Shown here one piece after another: positions 1 through 6,776 of a stretch of 10,262 bases of DNA. The DNA is from JBGOUV01 sp041477815 (GTDB lineage: Bacteria; Acidobacteriota; Terriglobia; Bryobacterales; JACQDG01). The stretch's first letter is position 1. Every line of letters starts with the position of its first letter. The position numbers were made by a program, and so were the translations under genes. The stretch lies in NCBI GenBank assembly GCA_041477815.1, contig JBGOUV010000255.1:1-10262 (forward strand). The letters run 5' to 3'. Under the pieces are notes generated by a model. The model was given only the letters and a program-made list of their open reading frames with translations. It had not been told where the DNA came from and ran no database searches.

Positions 1-41
1 CAGTAGTAGTATAGCGCTCAGGGGGCGGCCCAAGAGGGCGA
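1..41. other. Window edge, non-coding remnant
   Basis: This short stretch lies downstream of the dinD-like stop codon and shows no coding potential that can be judged at this length. A 4-bp inverted repeat (GCCC at 28-31, GGGC at 36-39) follows the stop codon on the minus strand, but no T-tract follows it, so a terminator cannot be claimed. Confidence 0.4.
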
Positions 42-899
42 TTACTCCGGCTGGGGCGGCAGCGCTGGCTTGGGTTTGCTGGTCAGATAGTTGCCGCGGG
101 TGATGACCTTGCGGCCCGACTTGGCTTCCAGTTGCCGGCGGGCGTTGCCCGCAATGGTTCCCCCTTCGCGGGCGGCGGTCTTGTTCTGGGGGAAGCCCTG
201 GGCGTCCTTGTTCCGGGTGATCTCGGTGGTGGCGGCCTCGCCCAGCATGGTGAAGATCAGCTCGAGGTCGGTCATGTGGTCGCGCAGGTTTTCGCGCTGG
301 AGGCCCTTGAGGTTCTTGTATTGCGCCGGGGTGACGCCGAAGGTGGCCTTCGATATCTCGGCGGTGAGAATCGCGAACTCGTTGCGCTCCCGGACTCCGC
401 GATTCTTCCACTCGCCGGTCAGCTCGTCGCGTACCGCGATGGAGCGGACGCGTTTTTCGATCCAGTCGGCGGGGTAACCCTTTTGTTTGTAGAGCTCCCG
501 CATCCGTTGTTGGGCGAGCTCTGGGTTTTCGATCTCCTGGACGCGCTCGTAGCCGACCTGGGCCAGCCAGCGTTTGAATGGTTCGGCCTTGGGGCTGGGA
601 ATCGACTGGATGATGCGAAAGGCGGCTGCGGTATTAGCGCAATCGGTTTTGTAAGACTTTCCGTCAGAGGAGGGTAGCTTCAGTTGTACACAAAACGTGG
701 ACAACTGAACTTCGCTCTGTTCCAGCTCGCGCGCCTTCATCATGTTCCAGTAATTCCGCGGATTCTCGCTGTCGGTGAGAGCGGCCACAGTGTCCACGAC
801 CGAGAAATACCACTGCTCGTCCACCCAGACGCGGCGAATCTGCTTGGCGCCGAAAACGACGATCTTCCCTGCCGATTCAGGTCTTGGTTCCGTGCTCAT
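42..899 (-). CDS. dinD: DinD-like protein with BRO-N (phage antirepressor type) domain
   Basis: This encodes a 285-residue protein close in length to E. coli DinD (about 274 residues). The first ~115 residues look like a BRO-N domain (for example IRRVWVDEQWYFSVVDTVA followed by NPRNYW), a fold found in phage antirepressors and DinD proteins. The C-terminal third has the typical DinD pattern: a DLELIFTMLGEAATTEIT stretch, then NKDAQGFPQNKTAAREGG and a GNAR motif, ending near a GNYL. E. coli DinD is SOS-induced and inhibits RecA filaments; whether this homologue does so is inference. No LexA-like operator is recognised upstream. The start is the only upstream methionine and has no clear Shine-Dalgarno sequence. 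A TATACT hexamer lies 10 bases before it. By eye the gene is less GC-rich than its neighbours, and such genes are often mobile. An antirepressor-like prophage relic is a less likely alternative. Confidence 0.85.
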   Translation of the reverse strand: MSTEPRPESAGKIVVFGAKQIRRVWVDEQWYFSVVDTVAALTDSENPRNYWNMMKARELEQSEVQLSTFCVQLKLPSSDGKSYKTDCANTAAAFRIIQSIPSPKAEPFKRWLAQVGYERVQEIENPELAQQRMRELYKQKGYPADWIEKRVRSIAVRDELTGEWKNRGVRERNEFAILTAEISKATFGVTPAQYKNLKGLQRENLRDHMTDLELIFTMLGEAATTEITRNKDAQGFPQNKTAAREGGTIAGNARRQLEAKSGRKVITRGNYLTSKPKPALPPQPE

Positions 900-909
900 G
901 GCATTTGGC

Positions 910-915
910 AGTATA
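910..915 (-). promoter_or_regulatory. Possible -10 element for the dinD-like gene
   Basis: On the minus strand this reads TATACT, a good match to a sigma-70 -10 hexamer, and it ends 10 bases before the ATG at 899. No convincing -35 hexamer is found 16-18 bases further upstream. If used, the transcript would start only a few bases before the ATG, giving an almost leaderless mRNA, which agrees with the lack of a Shine-Dalgarno sequence. Confidence 0.25.
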
Positions 916-987
916 ACGCTTTGAGCTACCTCGGGTTACGTATTCCGCTCTAATGCTCTTAGGCTAGGCCGCCGATTCTGAAGTGTT

Positions 988-2169
988 ATGGCCAGAGTGC
1001 CCATCGATCTTGTCGAGCAGTATGGGGCGCTGATTCAGAATCCGGTCGAGCAGTTGCGATTCATCCGGCTGTGCGGGGAGCAGAGGGTCTGGCCGACGTG
1101 GATGGCGCGGGCGGCGGCCCTGGAGGCCTTGGTAATGGCGTCGGCACACGCGGCGCGGCGGATCAGCGGGTGGGAGTCCACCGTGCTGTGTGCCTATCGG
1201 AGCCGTCGCGTGGGCTGGGCGGTGGTGGTTACGGTGGCGGTGTCGCTGCCGGGGTTCTGGCTGGCCCGACGCGCCCTGCCGCGCCACCGGGCGGAGGCCG
1301 CCGTCTCCGCGCCGCCCGTTCGGGAACAGGCTCGCCCCAGCCCCGAGGAGCCGGTCTGGCTGGTGGAGGCGGGCAATGCCGAGCTCTACAGCAACGGTCT
1401 GCGGGTCCTGAATGACTTCGCCGGGCACACGGGGCCGCGCTCCTACGCGGTGTCGTGGGTGAATGATGCCCGGCGGATCGAGTGGCGGCAGCATCCGGCC
1501 GGGATCGTCTACCACACCACCGAGAGCGAGCTGCCGGTTCTCGAACCGCGACAGCGCGGGCAGATTCAGCGGCGGGAGTTCGGCCTGCTGTGGTATGTAC
1601 AGCAAAATGGGCTGTATCACTTTGTGATTGACCGCTTCGGCCGGGTGTTCCGGGTGGTTCCCGAGTCCGAGTACGCGAACCACGCCGGCCACGCGGTGTG
1701 GGTGTGGAACGGGGAGGTGTATCTCAACCTGAACCATGCCTTCCTGGGGGTGGCGTTCGAGGGCCGCACCGGGCAGCCGGCCGGTGTGACCGCCGCGCAG
1801 TGGCACAGCGCCGGCCTGGTCACCCAGATGCTGCGGAGCCGGTACTCCATTGTGGAAGGCAACTGCGTCAGCCACGACCTGGTGTCGGTGAACCCCGACC
1901 GGATGCTGCTGGGGCATCACACCGACTGGGCGGGCGGGTTTCCCTACGCCGCGCTGGGTCTGCCGGACCAGTACCGCCGGCCGGCCCCGGCGGTGGCCTG
2001 GTTTGGATTTCGCTATGACGCCGCGTTCGTGGCGGCGATGGGGGGTAAGGTGTGGCCGGGCATCCATCTGGCCGAGGAACAACTGGAGCGCGAGGCGGCC
2101 CGCCGCGGCCTGTCCCCGGCTCACTACCGCCGGCAGCTTGCACAGGACTACCGGCGCAGAAGGTCTTGA
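988..2169 (+). CDS. Membrane-anchored PGRP/amidase-2 family protein (probable N-acetylmuramoyl-L-alanine amidase)
   Basis: This is a 393-residue protein predicted as a single-pass membrane protein. Residues 1-74 form an unusually long, probably cytoplasmic N-terminal region. A hydrophobic helix at about 76-94 is preceded by RSRR, suggesting an N-in orientation. A linker to about 120 leads to a periplasmic amidase-2 domain. Family motifs are IVYHTTES (zinc-ligand candidate His176), YHFVIDRFGRVFRVV (Tyr210-Val224), NHAGHAVW, LGVAFEG and LGHHTDW (His310/His311). The usual third zinc ligand (Asp or Cys about 8-10 residues after the last His) is not in its normal place; Asp327 is a distant candidate. 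The family cleaves the bond between N-acetylmuramic acid and L-alanine in peptidoglycan. The next gene begins 36 bases after its stop, so the two are probably co-transcribed. Upstream of the ATG there is no strong ribosome binding site, and Met39 or Met50 are possible alternative starts. Fold assignment is secure; activity is less so. Confidence 0.8.
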   Translation: MARVPIDLVEQYGALIQNPVEQLRFIRLCGEQRVWPTWMARAAALEALVMASAHAARRISGWESTVLCAYRSRRVGWAVVVTVAVSLPGFWLARRALPRHRAEAAVSAPPVREQARPSPEEPVWLVEAGNAELYSNGLRVLNDFAGHTGPRSYAVSWVNDARRIEWRQHPAGIVYHTTESELPVLEPRQRGQIQRREFGLLWYVQQNGLYHFVIDRFGRVFRVVPESEYANHAGHAVWVWNGEVYLNLNHAFLGVAFEGRTGQPAGVTAAQWHSAGLVTQMLRSRYSIVEGNCVSHDLVSVNPDRMLLGHHTDWAGGFPYAALGLPDQYRRPAPAVAWFGFRYDAAFVAAMGGKVWPGIHLAEEQLEREAARRGLSPAHYRRQLAQDYRRRRS

Positions 2170-2190
2170 CACTACAGTATGAAAAGGAAA

Positions 2191-2196
2191 AAGAGG
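2191..2196 (+). promoter_or_regulatory. Ribosome binding site deciding the actin-like gene start
   Basis: AAGAGG lies 9 bases before the ATG at 2206 in a strikingly A-rich leader. The other in-frame ATG at 2179 has no Shine-Dalgarno sequence before it. This favours 2206 as the true start; starting at 2179 would add nine residues, mostly Lys and Arg. Confidence 0.55.
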
Positions 2197-2205
2197 AAAA
2201 ACAAG

Positions 2206-3207
2206 ATGCAAAACAAGCAGAGTACTGCGCCCCTGCGGGGGCTGGATATTGGAACGAGCCGGATCGTGGTCGCCGAGTCCAACGGCTCCGACTGCCGCTA
2301 TCGCGCCGAGCGCAATGCCTTCCTGGCGCTGCCGGCATCGCGCATGACCCAGGCCATGCTGGACAAGGAAAACGTCAGCTATAAGCTGGGCGACCCGGAC
2401 ATTCTGGTGCTCGGTGAGAAGGCCGAGCAGTTCGCCAACATCTTCTGCCGGGACACGCGGCGGCCGATGCAGAACGGGGTGTTGAACCCGGCGGAGCGTC
2501 GCGGTCTGGAAGTGATCGAGGAGACCATTCGGCGGCTCTGCGGCGACACCAAGGACGGCGGCCGGGTGTGCTTCAGCGTTCCCAGTCCGGCGCCGGGAGG
2601 CGAGGCGGAACTGACCTTTCACGAGAACACCCTGTCGGAAATGCTCCAGCGTCTTGGTTTCCAGCCCCGCAGCGTGAGCGAGGGGCTGGCCGTGGTGTTC
2701 GCCGAGCTCGCCGAAGCGCATTTCACCGGCATCGGCATCAGCTTCGGCGGCGGGATGTGCAATGTGTGCCTGGCTTACCTGGGTATGCCGGTGATTGCGT
2801 TCGGCACCGCCAAGGCAGGGGACTTCATCGATCGCAACGCCGCCGCCGTGACCGGCGAAAAGCCGCCGGCGGTGAGGCTCTTGAAAGAGCAGGAGTTCGT
2901 CCTCAACGGTCATTACGCCAGCCACCTGGAGCAGGCGCTATCCATCTACTATGACGACATGATCCAGACGGTGGCAAGCCGGCTCCGCGACCGGCTGGCC
3001 GATTCGCGCGACGTGCCCAAGCTCGGCCGGCCGGTGCCGGTGGTGGTGAGCGGCGGCAGCGCGCGGGTGGGCGGATTCCTGCCGCGCCTGGAGAAGGCCC
3101 TGCGGGAGACCGACCTGGGGCTGCGGATCGGCGAAATCCGGCTGTCCGCCGATCCCCTGAACACTACGGCGCGGGGCGCCTTGATCGCGGCGCAGTCGGA
3201 GAACTGA
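2206..3207 (+). CDS. Divergent MreB/actin-like ATPase (ASKHA fold)
   Basis: This encodes a 333-residue cytoplasmic protein (342 if started at 2179). The actin/Hsp70 nucleotide-binding motifs are present in order. Phosphate-1 is GLDIGTSRIVVAE at residues 12-24. A region like MreB sheet I/II has DILVLGEKAEQF, then RPMQNGVLNPAERRGLEVIEE (MreB has PMKDGVI followed by E/T helices). A connect-1-like SEGLAVVFAELAE follows at 158-170. Phosphate-2 is GIGISFGGGMCNVCLA at 175-190, and the adenosine motif is VVSGGSARVGGF at 280-291. In phosphate-2 the Asp that precedes the glycines in MreB appears to be Ser179, so hydrolysis or metal binding may differ. The gene is not canonical mreB: it lacks an mreC/mreD context and is distant in sequence. 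Its close position behind a membrane amidase gene suggests a role in organising a cell-wall enzyme. A ParM/FtsA/PilM-like role is possible. The gene converges on the yhaN-like gene with 5 bases between stops. Confidence 0.75.
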   Translation: MQNKQSTAPLRGLDIGTSRIVVAESNGSDCRYRAERNAFLALPASRMTQAMLDKENVSYKLGDPDILVLGEKAEQFANIFCRDTRRPMQNGVLNPAERRGLEVIEETIRRLCGDTKDGGRVCFSVPSPAPGGEAELTFHENTLSEMLQRLGFQPRSVSEGLAVVFAELAEAHFTGIGISFGGGMCNVCLAYLGMPVIAFGTAKAGDFIDRNAAAVTGEKPPAVRLLKEQEFVLNGHYASHLEQALSIYYDDMIQTVASRLRDRLADSRDVPKLGRPVPVVVSGGSARVGGFLPRLEKALRETDLGLRIGEIRLSADPLNTTARGALIAAQSEN

Positions 3208-3219
3208 CCTGGTCAGGTC
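3206..3219. repeat. Small inverted repeat between convergent stop codons
   Basis: GACCT (3206-3210) and AGGTC (3215-3219) flank GGTC, spanning the stop codons of both converging genes. The stem could form in either transcript and might act as a weak bidirectional terminator, but it is only 5 bp and has no T-tract on either side. Confidence 0.25.
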
Positions 3220-6200
3220 CCGGCCGCCGAGCTGACAAAGCAGCCGTCGCGCAGTCGAAACACGGGGATGGCGGAATCGAACGCCTTAAAACGGTCCGCC
3301 GTCTCCGGGTGGCACGTGAAGTAGAGGATCTGGAAGCGCTCCGAGAGTTCAACCAGCGTGGCGATGGTGGCCGCGGCGCGCTCCGGGTCGAAGTTGACGA
3401 GGATGTCATCCAGGACCAGCGGCAAGGAGCGGCGGTCGCGGGTGAACTCCTCAATGAAGCCGAAGCGCAACGCCAGGTAAAGTTGTTCGGCGGCGCCGCG
3501 GCTCAATTGGTCGGCGGTTTTGGCCGGAGCATCACCGGCGGGCAGGGCCTGGAGGGCGGAGCCGTCCAGGGGCATGCGGACCTCGCGGTAGCGCCCGCCG
3601 GTCAGCTTCCGCAGATGCACGGAGGCCAGTTTCAGGACCGCCGGCTGCCGCTCTCGTTCGTACCGGCCCCGCGCTTCGTCAAACAAGTGACGGGCCAGGG
3701 CGAGGGCCGCCCACTGTTTCGCCGCCTCGCGGGCGGTCTCCAGGCGGGCCTCCTTCTGCTCGAGCAGCTTGGAGAGACGCTCGTCGGTAGCCATCGCCTG
3801 GTGGCGGGAGCGACCTTCCAACAGCCGGCGCTGCTGCTCGTGGGCTTCCAATTCCAACTCCTCGTGGCGGCGCTGGATTTCCAGGCCGTCCTCGGACTCG
3901 GAGCGGCGCAGCAGCGAGATACGTTGGTCGGCGTCCCGGAGTTCCTCGCCCATGGCCCCGACCTGGAGGTCCATCTCGGCGACTCTGGCGTCCAGGAGGG
4001 CGGCGTTCTGGTCGTCCTTCTCGGCGGCCTGCAGGGCGGCGGCGAGGCCGTCGAGGTCGGAGACCGGATCTGCGGAGGCGGGCCGGCCGAGGGAGAACAG
4101 GACCTCGTGGAGGCGTCCCACCAGGCTGCGCTCCTGCTCGGTGCTGCGGCGAAGCTGTTGCTCGACGTCCCCGATGCGGTCCAGCAACTCGGCGGCGCGG
4201 TCCACGGCCACGAGAAAACCGCCGGCGGTGGCCGGTGAGAGATGGTAGGGCAGGTCGTTGCGGACCAGCCACTCCCGCCAGGCCACGGTGAGATTCTGGA
4301 GTTTCTCCATGGCGCGTTGGTGCGCGCCGGCCGCCTGGAGCCAGGTCTCCTCGGCCGGCCGGCGCTGTCCGGCGGCATGGCGATAGAATCGTACGGCCTC
4401 TTGCCGGCGCGCGCGGGCCTCGTTCTCCGCGCGGAGGGACTCGAGGAGTTGGGGCAGGCGCACGGAGAAGTCGGCGTGGGTGACCGGTGGTTGCCCGCGG
4501 CCGGCCAGCAGTTCGGCAACCACGGCCAGATACTCCTGGCGGTTTCGCTCCATGGCCTCGATCCGGTGCCGGAGGGCGCGAACTTTCTCCAGCCGCTCGC
4601 GGGCCAGCTCGATGCGGGAGATCACGGCGACCGCACTTTCGGGCGAGAGCGTAGCGGGCAGCCCGATGGACTCCAGATGCCGGCGCCAGGCCTCCTGTTC
4701 GCGCTCCAGCTCGGTCGCCGCGTCACGCGACGCCGCCTGACGCCGGGCCAGCGCCTGGCCGACTGCGGCGGCATCACCGTCCGCCTGCTGGAGCTGCTCG
4801 GAGAGCGACTGCCCTTGACGCAGAGCATCGGCGGCGGCATCCAAGGCTCGCTCCAGTTCGAGGAGGGAGTCGCCGGTGAGCGGACGCTCGCGGCCGAGAC
4901 TTCGGCAGAGGGAGGCGAACTCGGCTTGCAGGGCAGAATAGGCCGTCCGCCGACGTCGTCCGACGCGCCAGAGGGCGATCGCGGCGGCCACCGACCCCGC
5001 GGCCAACAGCACCCCGGCCACCGGTTGGAGAAGCCCCAACGCCACGCCCGCGCCGAGACCGGCGATGGCCACCACCACCGGCGCCCACGACGGCATGACG
5101 CGCCGATGGTACGTCGTTTCCCGGATCGTTCCCGCGACGGCCACTGGCGCCGGCGCCCATACCGGCCCCGCTTGGCCGGGCGCCGCTGCCCAACGCAAAG
5201 CCAGACGGCGTTGCCGGTCGCGCCACTCGGTCAAGGTGGCGGCATCGCACGGCGGGAGCGGAAGGGCGGCGAGTTTTTCCTGGAGCAGGCGGCGGCGCTC
5301 GTCCGCTTTGGCCGCGTCCGCCTGGGCTTGCGCCCCTTGGTTGCGGGCGCGCTCCACTTCCTGCGCCGCTTCCCCGAGGCGGTTCCGAAAACGTTGCAGC
5401 TCTTGATTGGCGGCGTAGGAGGTGTCGAACCTCTGGAGGTCCGGTTCCGTCCAGCGCGGATCGATTTCAGCCAGAGACCGTCGAAATTCCTCCTCGGCGG
5501 CACGCAGGTCGCCCTCGCGGGCGCGGATATCGCGGGTGGACCGTTCATAATCGCCGCGGCCTCCGGTTACCCGCTCCAGCAAGCTTGCCTCGGGCGGTGG
5601 CGGCGGCTCCGGCAGGGCTTCCAGGGCTGCGGCGGCCTGCTTTTCCTGCTCCTGCGCCGTGTCGCGACCGGCCATAGCGGTCCCCTCTGCGGCCCGCGCC
5701 TGGGCGGCCTCCAAATCAGCCTTCTGCAACTCTTCGGCTTGCACGGCGGCCTCGTCGCGGAGGCCGGCCTGCGCACGAACCGCGCCAACGCGCTCCGGCG
5801 TCCACCCCGCACCGAGGGCGGCCAGGAGCAAGGCCACATCGCGCCGCGAGGTCTCCAGGGTCTCGGCGAGTAGGGGCTTCTCCCGGCGCAAAGCGACCAG
5901 AAGATGGCGGCCTCGTTCGAGCTCCTGGATCTCGGCCGAGAGCTTGACCAGCGCCGGGTCCAGGCGTATCGCGTCCCGCTCGCCTCGCACACTGTCCCGC
6001 TTGGCCAGAACCTGCTCGAAAGCGAGTTGCCGCTGCCGGCGGTTTTCCAGCCGCCCCGCCAGCTCTTCCAGACGCTGAATCTCGCCCTGGATCTCCCGCT
6101 GCCGCTCGCGGGTCCGCGCCAGGTCCTCCTCGAGGCCGGCAACTTCCTTTCCCAGCCGGTCGAACGCCTCCAGATCGATCTCCGCCTGGCGGATCTGCTG

Positions 6201-6776
6201 CTGCACGTCCTCCAGCTCGCTGAGGGCGCTGTTGAGGGCGGCTCGCTTGCTCTTGGGTTTGAACAACCGGTCGAGGTTTTCCTGGAGATACCGTCCGGCG
6301 TCGGCTAGTACTTGGTGCTTCATAGCGCCGGAAGCGCCCCACAGGGCATTCTGAATGGCGCCCTGGTCGAAGGCGTCGTGGAGCTGCTGCAACTCCCCCA
6401 GACTGAAAGCGAACACGTTGCGGAAGGTCTCCCGGTCCAGAGAGCCTAACAGGCGGTGGAGGTCCGCTTCCTCTCCGGCGTCGCCGTCGGGCTTGGTGAG
6501 CTGGAGCCGGTCGTGACGCTGCAGGAGGAAGCGCTCCTCGCCATCGGCCAGAACCACGCTGCCCCCGTGGGCCGACCCGGCGCGGAGCGGGGGATAGCGG
6601 TTGGCCTTTTTCCGCTTGTCCGGAAAACCGAAAAACACGAAGCGCAGAAAGGCCAGCAGCGTGGACTTGCCGCTCTCGTTGGGACCATGGAACACGGTGA
6701 GCCGCGGGGACAGGTCACGGAGGCAGGCGTCGTGGAACACGCCGAAGCCGTCAATGTGAATGGCTTCGATCCTCAT
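3213..6776 (-). CDS. yhaN: YhaN-like AAA/SMC-type ATPase with central membrane hairpin
   Basis: This encodes a 1187-residue protein of the YhaN (AAA_27) family, related to SbcC/Rad50. The N-terminal half-ATPase begins MRIEAIHIDGFGVFHDA and carries Walker A GPNESGKS at 31-38. Long charged coiled-coil arms follow from about 170 to 560 and about 620 to 1050. The C-terminal half carries the ABC signature LSRGAAEQ (1091-1098), Walker B PLVLDD (1119-1124), the D-loop NFD and the switch histidine in TCHPE (His1156). Between the arms, near the midpoint, are two hydrophobic segments, about 566-583 and 585-603, followed by RVGRRRR. No CxxC zinc hook is seen. The protein should pair with the metallophosphoesterase encoded just upstream, whose TGA stop overlaps this ATG (ATGA), so translation is probably coupled. 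The expected role is DNA end processing or repair; the B. subtilis pair YhaO/YhaN is poorly characterised. The hairpin suggests membrane tethering, which is inference. Confidence 0.88.
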   Translation of the reverse strand: MRIEAIHIDGFGVFHDACLRDLSPRLTVFHGPNESGKSTLLAFLRFVFFGFPDKRKKANRYPPLRAGSAHGGSVVLADGEERFLLQRHDRLQLTKPDGDAGEEADLHRLLGSLDRETFRNVFAFSLGELQQLHDAFDQGAIQNALWGASGAMKHQVLADAGRYLQENLDRLFKPKSKRAALNSALSELEDVQQQIRQAEIDLEAFDRLGKEVAGLEEDLARTRERQREIQGEIQRLEELAGRLENRRQRQLAFEQVLAKRDSVRGERDAIRLDPALVKLSAEIQELERGRHLLVALRREKPLLAETLETSRRDVALLLAALGAGWTPERVGAVRAQAGLRDEAAVQAEELQKADLEAAQARAAEGTAMAGRDTAQEQEKQAAAALEALPEPPPPPEASLLERVTGGRGDYERSTRDIRAREGDLRAAEEEFRRSLAEIDPRWTEPDLQRFDTSYAANQELQRFRNRLGEAAQEVERARNQGAQAQADAAKADERRRLLQEKLAALPLPPCDAATLTEWRDRQRRLALRWAAAPGQAGPVWAPAPVAVAGTIRETTYHRRVMPSWAPVVVAIAGLGAGVALGLLQPVAGVLLAAGSVAAAIALWRVGRRRRTAYSALQAEFASLCRSLGRERPLTGDSLLELERALDAAADALRQGQSLSEQLQQADGDAAAVGQALARRQAASRDAATELEREQEAWRRHLESIGLPATLSPESAVAVISRIELARERLEKVRALRHRIEAMERNRQEYLAVVAELLAGRGQPPVTHADFSVRLPQLLESLRAENEARARRQEAVRFYRHAAGQRRPAEETWLQAAGAHQRAMEKLQNLTVAWREWLVRNDLPYHLSPATAGGFLVAVDRAAELLDRIGDVEQQLRRSTEQERSLVGRLHEVLFSLGRPASADPVSDLDGLAAALQAAEKDDQNAALLDARVAEMDLQVGAMGEELRDADQRISLLRRSESEDGLEIQRRHEELELEAHEQQRRLLEGRSRHQAMATDERLSKLLEQKEARLETAREAAKQWAALALARHLFDEARGRYERERQPAVLKLASVHLRKLTGGRYREVRMPLDGSALQALPAGDAPAKTADQLSRGAAEQLYLALRFGFIEEFTRDRRSLPLVLDDILVNFDPERAAATIATLVELSERFQILYFTCHPETADRFKAFDSAIPVFRLRDGCFVSSAAGT

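Noticed and set aside
28..39. Hairpin after the dinD-like stop as a terminator
   Set aside because: The stem is only 4 bp and is not followed by a T-rich tract on the minus strand.
42..899. dinD-like gene as part of a prophage
   Set aside because: The BRO-N domain is common in phage antirepressors, but no integrase, repressor, structural genes or attachment repeats are seen, and the C-terminus is of DinD type.
2166..2171. TTGACA, a perfect -35 hexamer, before the actin-like gene
   Set aside because: No -10-like hexamer lies 16-18 bases downstream; the sequence there is AAAAGA-like. The match also overlaps the amidase stop codon and is probably chance.
964..2925. Open frame of 653 codons on the minus strand opposite the amidase and actin-like genes
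   Set aside because: The product is rich in His, Pro, Arg and Gly with no recognisable motif, while the plus strand carries two proteins with clear family motifs. Such long antisense frames are usual in GC-rich coding DNA.
4242..5873. Open frame of 543 codons on the plus strand inside the yhaN-like gene
   Set aside because: Low-complexity Gly/Arg/Leu-rich product without domains, opposite a coding sequence with all ABC ATPase motifs; a compositional shadow.
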